DNA from: Sarcophilus harrisii
Taxonomy: Eukaryota > Chordata > Mammalia > Dasyuromorphia > Dasyuridae
Length of the DNA: 64,000 bases
Assembly: GCF_902635505.1 (NCBI RefSeq)
Contig: NC_045432.1
Location: forward strand, 77,799,051-77,863,050
Reading direction: 5' to 3'
Shown here piece by piece: positions 20,271 through 34,560 of the stretch; the stretch's first letter is position 1; each line of letters begins with the position of its first letter. A program made the position numbers and the translations under genes. The notes beneath the pieces were generated by a model. It did not search any database. It was not told the DNA's origin and saw only the letters and a program-made list of their open reading frames with translations.

Positions 20271-22999
20271 GAAAAATGCAGAGGACGCAGCTGCAGCTTA
20301 GGGATGCAGAGAGGCCTTTGCCATCACAACTAAGCAGATGTGCAAGCTGCAACTCCCGTTTGAAGAGGAACACTTCCTATCACCAATAACTGGAAGTCCC
20401 AGGGCAAGGTCCAGTGTGATGAAAAGAACTTGCTAACACAAGTAACCAGAAGTCCCTGCTGCTGCTCCAGGGTGAAGAGGAACACTTGTCATCACAAGTA
20501 ACCAGAAGTCACTGCTGTTGTCCAAGGGTGAAGACGAACACTTGCCAACACAAGTTAACAGAAGTCCCTGCTGCGGCTCCAGGGTGAACAGGACCACTTG
20601 CCATCAAAAGTTACCAGAAGTCCCTGCTGCAGCTCCTTGGTGAAGAGGACCACTTGCCATCACAAGTTACCAGAAGTCCCTGCTGCAGCTACAGGGTGAA
20701 CAGGACCACTTGCCATCAAAAGTTACCAGAAGTCCCTCCTGCAGTTCCAGGGTGAAGAGGAACACTTGCCATCACAAGTTACCAGAAGTCCTTGATGCTG
20801 CTCCAGGGTGAAGAACAACAGTTGCCATCACAAGTTACAAGAAGTCCCTGCTGCTTATCCAGAGTGAAGATGAACACTTGCCATCACAAGTTACCAGAAG
20901 TCCCGGCAGCAGCTGCAGGGTGAAGAGGATCACTTGCCATCAAAAGTTACCAGAAATCTTTCCTGCAGCTACTGGGTGAAGAAGACCAATTGCCCTAAGA
21001 AAAATGCAGAGGACTCAGCTGCAGCTTAGGGATGGAGAGAGGCCTTTACCATCACAACTAAGCAGATGTGCAAGCTGCAACTCCCGTTTGAAGAAGAACA
21101 CTTCGTATCACCAATAACTGGAAGTCCCAGCGGCAGGTCCAGTGTGATGAAAAGAACTTGCCACCACAAGTAACCAGAAGTCCCTGCTGCTGCTCCAGGG
21201 TGAAGAGGAACACTTGTCAGCACAACTTACCAGAAATCCTTGCTGTAGCTCCAGGGTGAAGAAGACCACGTGTGACCACAAGTACCCAGAAGTCCCTGCT
21301 GCTGTTCTAGGGTGACGAGGAACACTTATGACGCCAAGTAACCAGAAGTCCCTGCTGCTGCTCCAGGGTGAAAGGGAACACTTGCCAGCACAACTTACCA
21401 GAAGTCCCTGCTGCAGCTCCAGGGTATAGAGGAACACTTGCCAGGTCAACTTACCAGAAGTCCCTGCTGCTGCTCCAGGGTGAAGAGGAACACTTGCCAG
21501 CATAACTTACCAGAAGTCCCTGCTGCTGCTCCAGGGTGAAGAGGAATACTTGCCAGCACAACTTACCAGAAGTCCCTTCTGCAGTTCCAGGGTGAAGAGG
21601 AACACTTGCCATCACAAGTTACAAGAAGTCCCTGCTGCTTATCCAGAGTGAAGATGAACATTTGCCATCACAAGTTACCAGAAGTCCCTGCTGCAGCTCC
21701 CGGGTGAAGAGGACCACTTGCCATCAAAAGTTACCAGAAATCTGTCCTGCAGCTACTGGGAGAAGAAGACCAGTTGCCCTAAGAAAAATGCAGAGGATGC
21801 AGCTGCAGCTTAGGGTGTAGAGAGGCCTTTGCCATCACAACAAAGAAACTGTCTCAGCTGCAGCTCCACGATGGAGAGAGGCCTTTGCAATCACAACTAC
21901 ACAGATGTCCCAGCTGCAGCTTATGGGTGGAGGGAGGCCTTTGCCATCACAACTAAGCAGAGGTCTAAGCTGCAGCGCCCATTTGAAGAATAACACTTCC
22001 TATCACCAACAACTGTAAGTCACAGTTGCAGGTCCAGTGTGACGAAAAGAACTTTCCACCACAAGTAACCAGAAGTCCCTGCTGCTGCTCCACAGTGAAG
22101 AGGAAGACTTGCCATCACAAGTTAACAGAAGTCCCTGCTGCAGCTCCAGGGTGAAGAGTAACACTTGCCATCACAAGTTAACAGAAGTCCTTGATGCTGC
22201 TCCAGGGTGAAGAGTAACACTTGCCATCACAAGTTAACAGAAGTCCTTGATGCTGCTCCAGGGTGAAGAACAACAGTTGCCATCACAAGTTATAAGAAGT
22301 CCCTGCTGCTGCTCCAGGGTGAAGATGAACACTTGCCATCACAAGTTACCAGAAGTCCCTGCTACAGCTCCAGGGTGAAGAGGAACACTTGCCATCACAA
22401 GTTACCAGAAGTCCCTGCAGCAGCTCCAGGGTGAAGAGGACCACTTGCCATCACAAGTTACCAGAAGTCCCTGCTGCAGCTACAGGGTGAACAGGACCAC
22501 TTGCCATCAAAAGTTACCAGAAATCTTTCCTGTAGCTACTGGGTGAAGAAGACCAATTTCCCTAAGAAAAATGCAGAGGACGCAGCTGCAGCTTAGGGGT
22601 GGAGAGAGGTCTTTGCTATCAAAACAAAGTAGAGGTCTCATTTATCGCTCCAGGAGAGAATGAGCCCTTTGCCATCAGAACTACGCAGATGGCCCAAGTG
22701 TAGCTTAGAAGTGGAGAGACCCCTTGGCCATCACAACTAAACAGAGGTCCAAGCTGCAGCAACCGTTTGAAGAAGAACACTTCCTATCACCAATAACTTG
22801 ATGTCCCAGCTGCAGGTCCATTGTGACAAAAAGAACTTGCCACCACTAGTAACCAGAAGTCCCTACTACAGCTCCAGGGTGAAGAGGAACAGTTGCCAGC
22901 ACAACTTACCAGAAGTCCCTGCTACAGCTCCAGGGTGAAGAGGAACACTTGCCAGCACAACTTACCAGAAAGTTGTAGCTCCTTGCTGTAGCTCCAGGG

Positions 23000-25900
23000 T
23001 GAAGAAGACCACGTGTGACCACAAGTACCCAGAAGTGCCTGCTGCTGCTCTGGGGTGACAAGGAACACTTATGACCCCAAGTAACCAGAAGTCCCTGCTG
23101 CCGCTACAGGGTGAAGAGAAACACTTGTCATCACAAGTAACCAGAAATCCCTGCTGCTGCCCTAGGCTGAAAAGGAACACTTGCCAACACAACTTACCAG
23201 AAGTCCCTGCTGCTGCTCCAGGGTGAAGAGGAATACTTGCCAGCACAACTTACCAGAAGTCCCTGCTGCTGCTCCAGGGTGAAGAGGAACACTTGTGACC
23301 CCAAGTAACCAGAAGTCCCTACTGCCGCTGCTGGGTGAAGAGAAAAACTTGTCATCACAAGTAAGCAGAAGTCCCTGCTGGAGCTCCAGGGTGAAGAGGA
23401 CCACTTGCCATGGAATGTTAGCAGAAATCGTTCCTGTAACTACTGGGTGAAGAAGACCAATTGCCCTAAAAAAAATGCATAGGACACAGCTGCAGCTTAG
23501 GGTTGAGAGAGGCCTTTGCCATCACAACTACATAGAAGTGCCAGCTGCAGCTTATGGGTGGAAGTAGGCCATTCCCATCACAACTAAGCGGAGGTCCAAG
23601 CTGTAGCTCCCGTTTGAGGAACACTTCCTATCTCCAATAACTGGACGTCCCACCTGTAGGTCCAGTGTGACGAAAAGAATTTGCCACCACAAGTACCCAG
23701 AATCCCTGCTGCTGCTCAAGGGTGAAGAACAACTGTTGCCATCACAAGTTACCCTGAAGTCCCTGCTGCCGCTCCAGGGTGAAGAGGAACACTAGTCAAC
23801 ACAAGTAGCCAGAAATCCCTGCTGCTGCTCCAGGGTGAAGAGAAACACTTTTCATCACAAGTAACCAGCAATCCCTGCTGCTGCTCCAGGTTGAAGAGGA
23901 ACACTTGCCAGCACAACTTAACAGAAGTCCCTACTGCCGCTCCAGGGTGAAGAGGAACACTTGCCATCACAACTTGCCAGAAGTCCCTTCTGCATCTCCA
24001 GGGTGAAGAGGAACACTTCCCATCACAAGTTATTATAAGTCCCTGTTGCAGCTCCAGGGTGAAGAGGAACACTTGCCATCACATGTTGTCAGAAGTCCCT
24101 TCTTAAGCTCCAGGGTGAAGAGGAATAATTGCGAACATAAGTACCCCTAATTCCTGCTGCTGCTCGAGGGCGAAGAACAACTGTTGCCATCAGATGTTGC
24201 CTGAAGTCCCTGCTGCCGCTCCAGGGTGAAGAGGAACACTTCTGACCACAAGTAACCAAAAGTCCCTGCTGCAGCTCTAGGGTGAAGAAGAACATTTCTG
24301 ACCACAAGTAACCAAAAGTCCCTGCTGCAGCTCCAGGGTGAAGAGGAACACTTGCCATCACAAGTAACGAGAAATCCCTGCTGCTGCTCCAGGGTGAAGA
24401 ACAACAGTTGCCATCACATGTTGCCAGAAGTCCCTGCTGTTGGTCCAGGTTGACGACGAACACTTTTGATCACAAGTAACCAGAAGTCCCTGCTGTAGTT
24501 CCAGGGTGAAGAGGAACACTTGTGAACAGAAGTACCCAGAAGTCCCTGCTGCTGCTCCAGGGTGAAGACGAACAATTGTCATCACAAGTAACCAGAAGTC
24601 CCTGCTGCGGCTCCAGGGGGAAGAGGACCACGTGCCATGAAATGTTACCAGAAATCTTTCCTGAAGCTACTGGGTGAAGAAGACCAAATTCCCTAAGAAA
24701 AATGCAGAAGACACAGCTGCAGCTTAGGGGTGGAGAGAGGCCTTTGATATCACAACAAATCAAAGGTCTCAGTTGCAGCTCTGGGTTGGACTGAGGTCTT
24801 TGCTATCACAACCTAGCAGAGGTCTCATTTACTGCTCCAGGATAGAACGAGGCCTTTGCCATCACAACTACGCAGACGTCCCAACTGCAGCTTAGGGGTG
24901 GAGAGAGGCCTTTGCCATCCCAACCAAGTAAAGGTCCAAGCTGCAGCTCCCCTTTGAAGAAGAACACTTCCTATCACCAATAACTAGACGTCCCAGCTGC
25001 ATGTCCAGTGTGAGAAAAAGAACTTGCCAACACAAGTAACCAGAAATCCCTGGTGCTGCTCCAGGGTGAAGAACAACAGTTGCCATCACAACTTGCCGAA
25101 GTCCCTGCTGCTGCTCGAGGGTGAAGACAAACACTTGTCATCACAAGTAACCAGAGTTCCCTGCTGCAGCTCCAGGGTGAAGACGAACAGTTGTCATCAC
25201 AAGTACCCAGAAGTCCCTGCTGCTGCTCCAGGGTGACGAACAATAGTTGCCATTAAAAGTTGCCTGAAGTCCCTGCAGCTTTTCCAAGGTGAAGAGGAAC
25301 TCTTGCCATCACAAGTTACCAGAAGTCCCGGCTGCTGCTCCAAGGTGAAGAGGACCACGTGCCCTGAAATCTTTTCTGAAACTACTGGGTGATGAAGATT
25401 AAATTCCCTAAGAAAAATGCAGAAGACACATCTGCAGCTTACGGGTGGAGAGAGGCCTTTGATAGCACAACAAATCAGAGGTCGCAGTTGCACCTCTGGG
25501 TTGGACAGAGGTCTTTGCTATCACAACCTAGCAGAGGTCTCATTTACCGCTCCAGGATAGAACGAGGCCTTTGCCATCACAACTACGCAGACTTCCCAAC
25601 TCCAGCTTAGGGGTGGAGAGAGGTCTTTGCCATCACAACTAAGCAGAGGTCCAAGCTGCACCTCCTGTTTGAAGAACACTTCCTATCACCAATAACTAAA
25701 TGTCCCAGCTGCAGGTCCAGTGTGAAGAAAAGAACTTGCCTCCACAAGTAACAAGAAGTCCCTCCTGCTGCTCCAGGGTGAAAAACAATATTTGCCATCA
25801 CAAGTTGCCAGAAGTCCCTGCTGCTGCTTCAGGGTGAAGAGGAACACTTGTGACCACAAGTACCCAGAAATCCCTGCTGCTACTCCATGGTGAAGAACAA

Positions 25901-28900
25901 CAGTTGCCATCACAAGTAATCAGAAGTCCCTGCTGTACCTCCAGGGTGAAGAGGAACACTTGTGATCACAAGTAACCAAAAGTCCCTCCTGCAGCTCCAA
26001 GGTGAAGAGGAACAACTTGCCATCAAAAGTTACCAGAAGGCCCTGCTGTAGCTCCAGGGTGAAGAGGAAAAGTTGTGACCACAAGTACCCAGAGGTCCCT
26101 GCTGCTGCTCCAGGGTGAAGAGGAACACTTGTGACCCCAAGTAACCAGAAGTCCCTGCTGCCGCTACAGGGTGAAGAGAAACACTTGTCATCACAAGTAA
26201 CCAGAAATCCCTGCTGCTGCCCTAGGTTGAAAAGGAACACTTGCCAGCACAACTTACCAGAAGTCCCTGCTGCAGCTCCAGGGTATAGAGGAACAATTGC
26301 CAGGTCAATTTACCAGAAGTCCCTGCTGCTGCTCTAGGGTGAAGAGGAACACTTGCCAGCACAACTTACCCGAAGTCCCTGCTGCAGCTCCAGCGTATAG
26401 AGGAACACTTGCCAGGTCAACTTACCAGAAGTCCCTGCTGCTGCTCCAGGGTGAAGAGGAACACTTGTGACCCCAAGTAACCAGAAGTCCCTGAAGCCGC
26501 TACAGGGTGAAGAGAAACACTTGTCATCACAAGTAACCAGAAATCCCTGCTGCTGCTCCAGGTTGAAGAGGACCACTTGCCATCAAATGTTAGCAGAAAT
26601 CTTTCCTGTAACTACTGGGTGAAGAAGACCAATTGCCCTAAGAAAAATGCATAGGACAGAGCTGAAGCTTAGGGTTGAGAGAGGCCTTTGCCATCACAAC
26701 TACATAGATGTGCCAGCTGCAGCTTATGGGTGGAAGGAGGCCATTCCCATCACAACTAAGCAGAGGTCCAAGCTGTAGCTCCTGTTTGAAGAACACTTCC
26801 TATCTCCAATAACTGGACGTCCCACCTGTAGGTCCAGTTTGACGAAAAGAACTTGCCACCACAAGGAACCAGAAGTCCCTGCTGCATCTCCAGGGTGACG
26901 AGGAATACTTGTGACCACAAGTACCCAGAATCCCTGCTGCTGCTCAAGGGCAAAGAACAACTGTTGCCATCACAAGTTACCCTGAAGTCCCTGCTGCCAC
27001 TCCAGGGTGAAGAGGAACACTAGTCAACACAAGTAGCCAGAAGTCCCTCCTGCTGCTCCAGGGTGAAGAGGAACACTTGCCATCACAACTTGCCAGAAGT
27101 CCCTGCTGCAGCTCCACGGTGAAGAGGAACACTTGCCATCACATGTTGTCAGAAGTCCCTTCTTAAGCTCCAGGGTGAAGAGGAATAATTGCGACCATAA
27201 ATACCCCTAATTCCTGCTACTGCTCGAGGGCAAAGAACAACTGTTGCCATCACATGTTGCCTGAAGTCCCTGCTGCCGCTCCAAGGTGAAGAGGAACACT
27301 TGTGACCACAAGTACGCAGAAGTCCCTGCTGCTGCACCAGGGTGAAGAAAAACAGTTGCCATTACAAGTTGCCAGAAGTCCCTGCTGCACCTCCAGGGTG
27401 AAGAGGAACACTTGTGACCACAAGTAACCAGAAGTCCTTGCTGCAGCTCCAGGGTGAAGAGGAACACTTGCCATCACAAGTAACGAGAAATCCCTGCTGC
27501 TGCTCCAGGGTGAAGAACAACAGTTGCCATCACATGTTGCCAGAAGTCCCTGCTGCTGGTCCAGGGTGACGACAAACACTTTTGATCACAAGTAACCAGA
27601 AGTCCGTGCATTAGTTCCAGGGTGAAGAGGAACATTTGTGAACAGAAGTACCCAGAAGTCCCTGTTGCTGCTCCAGGGTGAAGAAGAACACTTGTGACCA
27701 CAAGTATCCCAAAGTCTCTGCTGCTGCTCCAGGGTGAAGACGAACAATTGTCATCACAAGTAACCAGAAGTCCCTGCTGTAGCTCCAGGGTGAAGAGGAA
27801 CACTTGTGACCACAAGTACCCAGAAGTCCCTGCTGCTGCTCCAGGGTGAAGAACAACAGTTGCCAATACAAGTTGCCTGAAGTCCCTGCTGCTGCTCCAA
27901 GGTGAAGAGGACCACGTGCCATGAAATGTTACCAGAAATCTTTCCTGAAGCTACTGGATGAAGAAGACCAAATTCCCTAAGAAAAATGCAGAAGACACAG
28001 CTGGAGCTTAGAGGTGTAGAGAGTCCTTTGATATCACAACAAATCAAAGGTCTCAGTTGCAGCTCTTGGTTGGACTGAGGTCTTTGCCATCACAACCTAG
28101 CAGAGGTCTCATTTACTGCTCCAGGACAAAACGAGGCCTTTGCCATCACAACTACGCAGACGTCCCAACTGCAGCTTAGGGGTGGAGAGAGGCCTTTGCC
28201 ATCCCAACCAAGTAAAGGTCGAAGCTGCAGTTACCCCTTTGAAGAAGAACACTTCCTATCACCAATAACTAGACGTCCCAGCTGCATGTCCAGTGTGACA
28301 AAAAGAACTTCCCAACACAAGTAACCAGAAATCCCTGGTGCTGCTCCAGGGTGAAGAACAACAGTTAACATAACATATAACCAGAAGTCCATGCTGCTAC
28401 TCCATGGTGAAGAACAACAGTTGCCATCACAAGTTGCCAGAAGTCCCTGCTGCTGCTCGAGGGTGAAGACGAACACTTATCATCACAAGTAACCAGAAGT
28501 CCCTGCTGCAGCTCCAGGGTGAAGTCGAACAGCTGTAATCACAAGTACCCAGAAGTCCCTGCTGCTGCTCCAGGGTGACGAACAATAGTTGCCATTACAA
28601 GTTGCCTGAAGTCCTTGTAGCTTTTCCAACGTGAAGAGGAACTCTTGCTATCAGAAGTTAGCAGAAGTCCCGGTGGTAGCTCCAAGGTGATGAGGAACAC
28701 TTGTCATCACAAGTACCCAGAAGTCCCTGCTGCTGCTCTAGGGTGAAGAATAACAGTTTCCATTACAAGTTGACTAAAGTCCCTGCTGCTGTTCCAAGGT
28801 GAAGAGGACCATGTGCCCTGAAATCTTTTCTAAATCTACTAGGTGATGAAGACTAAATTCCCTAAGAAAAATGCAGAAGACACAGCTGCAGCTTACGGGT

Positions 28901-29450
28901 CGAGAGAGGCCTTTGATAGCACAACAAATCAGAGGTCGCAGTTGCACCTCTGGGTTGGACAGAGGTCTTTGCTATCACAACGTAGCAGAGGTCTCATTTA
29001 CCGCTCCAGGATAGAACGAGGCCTTTGCCATCACAACTAAGCAGAGGTCCAAGCTGCACCTCCCATTTGAAGAATACTTCCTATCACCAATAACTAAATG
29101 TCCCAGCTGCAGGTCCAGTGTGAAGAAAAGAACTTGCCTCCACAAGTAACCAAAAGTCCCTCCTGCTGCTCCAGGGTGAAAAACAATATTTGCCATCACA
29201 AGTTGCCAGAAATCCCTGGTGCTACTCCAGGGTGAAGAACAATAGTTAACATAACATGTAACCTGAAGTCCCTGCTGCTGCTTCAGGGTGAAGAGGAACA
29301 CTTGTGACCACAAGTACCCAGAAATCCCTGTTGCTACTCCATGGTTAAGAACAACAGTTACCATCACAAGTTGCCAGAAGTCCCTGCTGTTGCTCCAGGG
29401 TGAAGAGGAACACATGTGATCACAAGTAACCAAAAGTCCCTCCTGCAGCT
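23000..29450. repeat. Large duplication within the array, about 3.1-3.5 kb offset
   Basis: Rare phrases recur in the same order in two halves. 'ggttgagagaggcc' is at 23501 and 26673 (offset 3172). 'cttcttaagctcc' is at 24099 and 27159 (offset 3060). 'gaggtcgcagttgcacctct' is at 25478 and 28932 (offset 3454). The offsets differ by about 2 and 7 monomers, so whole 56-bp units were gained or lost after duplication. Confidence 0.8.
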
Positions 29451-29479
29451 CCCAGGTGAAGAGGAACACTTGCCATCAA

Positions 29480-30940
29480 AAGTTACCAGAAGTCCCTGCT
29501 GCAGCTCCAGGGTGAAGACGAACATTTGTCATCACAAGTAATCAGAAGTCCCTGCTGTAGCTCCAGGGTGAAGAGGAACACTTGTGAGCAAAAGTACGCA
29601 GAAGTCCCTGCTGCTGCTGCAGGGTGAAGAGGAACACTTGTGACCACAAGTAACCAGAATTCCCTGCTGATGCTCTAGGGTGAAGAGGAATACTTGTCAT
29701 CACATGTTACCAGAAGTTCCTGCTGCAGGTCCAGGGTAAAGACGAACACTTGTGACCATAAGTACCCAGAAGTCCCTGCTGCTGCTCCAGGGTGAAGAAC
29801 AACAGTTTCCATTACAAGTTCCCTGAAGTCCCTGCTGCTGCTCCAAGGTGAAGAAGACCACCTGCCATGAAATGTTACTAGAAATCTTACCGGAAGCTAC
29901 TAGGTGAATATGACCAAATTCCCTAAGAAAAATGCAGAAGACGCAGCTGCAGCTTAGGGGTGGAGAGAGGCCTTTGCCATCACAACCAAGCAGAGGTCCA
30001 AGCTGCAGCTCCTGTTTGAAGAAGAACCCTTCCTATCACCAATAACTGGACATCACAGCTGCAGGTCCAGTGTAAAGAAAAGAACTTGCCTCCACAAGTA
30101 TCGAGAAGTCCCTCCTGCTGCTCCAGGGTGAAGAACAACTGTTGCCATCAAAAGTTACCAGAAGTCCCTGCTGCAGCTCCAGGGTGAAGACGAACATTTG
30201 TCATCACAAGTAATCAGAAGTCCCTGCTGTAGCTCCAGGGTGAAGAGGAACACTTGTGAGCAAAAGTACCCAGAAGTCCCTGCTGCTGCTGCAGGGTGAA
30301 GAGGAACACTTGTGACCACAAGTACCCAGAAGTCCCTGCTGCTGCTGCAGGGTGAAGAGGAACACTTGTGACCACAAGTAACCAGAATTCCCTGCTGACG
30401 CTCTAGGGTGAAGAGGAATACTTGTCATCACATGTTACCAGAAGTTCCTGCTGCAGGTCCAGGGTAAAGACGAACACTTGTGACCATAAGTACCCAGAAG
30501 TCCCTGCTGTACCTCCAGGGTGAAGAACAACAGTTTCCATTACAAGTTCCCTGAAGTCCCTGCTGCTGCTCCAAGGTGAAGAAGACCACCTGCCATGAAA
30601 TGTTACTAGAAATCTTACCGGAAGCTACTAGGTGAAGACGACCAAATTCCCTAACAAAAATGCAGAAGACGCAGCTGCAGCTTAGGGGTGGAGAGAGGCC
30701 TTTGCCATCACAACAAAGCAGAGGTCCAAGCTGCAGCCCCTGTTTGAAGAAGAACCCTTCCTATCACCAATAACTGGACATCACAGCTGCAGGTCCAGTG
30801 TAAAGAAAAGAACTTGCCTCCACAAGTATCGAGAAGTCCCTCCTGCTGCTCCAGAGTGAAGAACAACTGTTGCCATCACAATTTGCCAGAAGCCCCTGCT
30901 ACTGCTCCAGGGTGAAGAGGAACACTTGTGACGACAAGTA
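29480..30940. repeat. 728-bp tandem duplication (13 monomers)
   Basis: 'gaagacgcagctgcagctta' occurs at 29937 and 30665, offset 728 bp = 13 x 56. Shared rare phrases include 'cttgtgagcaaaagtac', 'aggtccagggtaaagacgaa' and 'gaagaacccttcctatcacc'. The copies are nearly identical, so the duplication is recent relative to the array. Confidence 0.85.
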
Positions 30941-33359
30941 ACCAGAAGTCCCTGCTGACGCTCTAGGTTGAAGAGGGATACTTGCCATCACAAGTTACCA
31001 GATGTCCCTGCTGCAGCTCCAGGGTGAAGAGCAACACTTGCCATCAAAGGTTACCAGAAATCTTTCCTGTAGCTACTGGGTGAAGAAGACCAATTACCCC
31101 AAGAAAAATGCAGAGGACGCAGCTGCAGATTAAGGGTGGAGAGAGGCCTTTTCTATCAAAACAAAGCAGAGATCTCAGCTGCAGCTCCAAGATGGAGAGA
31201 GGCGTTTTCCATCACAACTACATAGATGTCCCAGCTGCAGCTTAAGGATGGATGTAGGCCTTTGCTATCACAACTAAGCAGAAGTCCAAGCTGCACCTCC
31301 CGTTTGAAGAAAAACACTTCATATTCCCCATAACTATACGTCCCAGTTGCATGTCCAGTGTGACAAAAAGATCTTGCCACCACAAGTAACCAGAAGTCCC
31401 TGGTACTGCTCCAGGGTGAAGAACAACAGTTAACATAACATGTAAGCAGAAGTCCCTGCTGCTACTCCAGGGTGAAGAACAACAGTTGTCATCACAAGTA
31501 ACCAGAAGTCCCTGCTGCTGCTCCAGGGTGAAGAACAACAGTTACCATTACAAATTGCCTGAAGTCCCTGCTGCTGCTCCAAGGTGAGGAGGAACACTTG
31601 CCATCACAAGTTACCAGAAGTCCCTGATGTAGCTCCAGGGTGAAGAGGAACACTTGTGATCACAAGTTACCAGAAGTCCCTGCTGCTGCTCCAAGGCGAA
31701 GAGGATGACTTGTGACCACAAGTACCCAGAAATCCCTGCTGCTGCTCCAGGGTGAAGAACAACAGTTGCCATTACAAGTTGCCTGAAGTACCTGCTGCTG
31801 CTCCCAGGTGAAGAGGAACACTTGCCATCACAAGGTACCAGAAGTCACAGCTGTAGGTCCAGGGTGAAGAGGAACACTTGTGATCACAAGTTACCAGAAG
31901 TCCCTCCTGCTGCTTCAGCGTGAAGAACAACAGTTTCCATTACAAGTTGCCTGAAGTCCCTGCTGCTGCTCCAAGGTGAAGAGGACCACGTGCCATGAAA
32001 GGTTACTAGAAATCTTTCCTGAAGCTAGTGGGTGAAGAAGACCAAATTCCCTAAGAAAAATGCAGAAGATACAGCTGTAGCTTAGGGGTGGAGAGAGAAG
32101 GCTTTGATATCATAACAAATCAGAGGTCTCAGTTGCAGCTCTGGGTTGGACAGAGGTCTTTGCTATCGCAACCTAGCAGAGGTCTCATTTACCATTTCAG
32201 GATAGAACGAGGCCTTTGCCATCACAACTACGCAGACGTCTCAACTGCAGCTTAGGGGTGGAGAGAGGCCTTTGCCATCACAACTAAGCACAGGTCTCAG
32301 CTGCAGTTCTAGGAAGTAGAGACACCTTTGCCATCACAACCAAGAAGCTGTCTCAGCTGCAGCTCCAAGATGGAGAGAGGCCTTTGCCATCACAACTAAG
32401 CAGAAGTCCAAGCTGCACCTCCCGTTTGAAGAAGAACACTTCCTATCACCAATAAGTAGATGTCCCAGCTGCAGGTCCAGTGTGAAGAAAAGAACTTGCC
32501 TCCACAAGTAATGAGAAGTCCCTCCTGCTGCTCCAGGGTGAAAAACAACATTTGCCATCATAAGTTGCCAGAAGTCCCAGCTGACGCTACAGGGTGAAGA
32601 GGAATACTTGCCATTACAAGTTACTAGAAGTCCCTGCTGCAGCTCCAGGGTGAAGAGCAACCTTTGCCATCACAGGTTGCCAGAAGTCCCTGCTGTAGCT
32701 CCAGGTTGAAGAGGAACACTTGTGACCACAAGTAAACAGAAGTCCCTGCTGCTGCTCCAGGGTGAAGAACAACAGTTGCCATTACAAGTTGCCTGAAGTC
32801 CCTGCTGCTGCTCCAAGGTGAAGAGGAACACTTGCCATCACAAGTTACCAAAAGTCCCTGCTGTAGCTCCAGGGTGAAGAGGAACACTTGTGATCACAAG
32901 TTACCAGAAGTCCCTGTTGCTGCTCCAGGGTGAAGAGGAACATTTGTGACCACAAGTAACCAGAAATCCCTGCTGTAGCTCTAGGGTGAATAGGACCATT
33001 TGAAATCAAAAGTTACCAGATATCTTTCCTGTAGCTACTTGGTGAAGAAGACGAATTACCCCAAGAAAATTGCAGAGGACGCAGCTGCAGATTAGGGGTT
33101 GGAGAGAGGCCTTTGCTATTAAAACAAAAGACGTCTCAGCTACAGCTCCAGGGAGGAGAGAGGCCTTTGCCATCAGAAGAAAGCAGAGGTCTTAGCTGCA
33201 GTTCCAAGATGGAGAGAGGCCTTTGCCATCACACTAAGGAGAGGTCCAAGCAGCAACTCCCATTTGAAGAAGAACACTTCCTATCACCAATAACTCGACA
33301 TCCCAGCTCCATGTCCAGTGTGACAAAAAGAACTTGCCACCACAAGAACCCAGAATTCC

Positions 33360-34560
33360 CTGCTCCTGCTCCAGGGTGAAGAACAACAGTTGCCATCACC
33401 AGTTGCCAGAAGTCCCTGCTGCTGCTCCAGGGTGAAGAGGAACACTTGTGATGACAAGTAACCAGAAGTCCCTACTGACGCTCCAGGGTGAAGAGGAATA
33501 CTTGCCATCACACGTTACAAGAAGTCCCTGCTGTAGTTCCAGGGTGAAGAGGAACATCTGTGACCACAAGTACCCAGAAGTCCCTGCTGCTGCTCCAGGG
33601 TGAAGAGTAACACTTGCTATCACAACTTACCAGAAGTCCCTGCTGCTGCTCCAGGGTGAAGAACAACAGTTGCCATTACACGTTGCCTGATGTCCCTGCT
33701 GCAGCTCCAGGGTGAAGGGCAACACTTGCCATCACAAGTTACCAGAAGTCCCTGCTGCAGCTCCAGGGTGAAGAGGAACACTTGTCATCAAAAGTATCCA
33801 GAAGTCCCTGCTGCTGCTCCAGGGTGAAGAGGAACACTTGTGACCACAAGTACCCAGAAGTCCCTGCTGCAGCTCCAGGGTGAAGAATAACAGTTTCCAT
33901 TACAAGTTGACTAAAGTCCCTGCTGCTGCTCCAAGGTGAAGAGGACCACGTGCCATGAAATGTTGCCAGAAATCTTTCCTGAAGTTACTGGGTGAAGAAG
34001 ACCAATTTCCCTAAGAAAAATGCAGAAGAAATAGCTGCAGGTTAGGGGTGGAGAGAGACCTTTGATATCACAACAAATCAGAGGTCTCAGTTGCAGCTCT
34101 GGGTTGGACAGAGGTCTTTGCTATCACAACCTAGCATAGGTCTCATTTGCTGCTCTAGGAAAGAATGAGGCCTTTGCCATCACAACTACTGAGACGTCCC
34201 AACTGCAGCTTAGGGGTGGAGAGAGGCCTTTGCCATCACAACCAAGCAGAGGTCCAAGCTGCAGCTCCCGTTTGAAGAAGAACACTTACTATCACCAATA
34301 AATGGACATCATAGCTGCGGGTCCAGTGTAAAGAAAAGTACTTGCCTCCAAAAGTAACCAGAAGTCCCTCCTGCTGCTCTAGGGTGAAGAACAACAGTTG
34401 CCATCACCAGTTGCCAGAAGTCCCTGCTGCTGCTCCAGGGTGAAGAGGAACACTTGTGATGACAAGTAACCAGAAGTCCCTACTGACGCTCCAGGGTGAA
34501 GAGGAATACTTGCCATCACATGTTACCAGATGTCCCTGCTGCAGCTCCAGGGTGAAGTGC
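33360..34560. repeat. 1008-bp offset duplication (18 monomers)
   Basis: 'tgccatcaccagttgccaga' is at 33391 and 34399, offset 1008 bp = 18 x 56, followed in both places by 'tgatgacaagtaaccagaag' and 'ccctactgacgctccagggt'. Confidence 0.75.
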
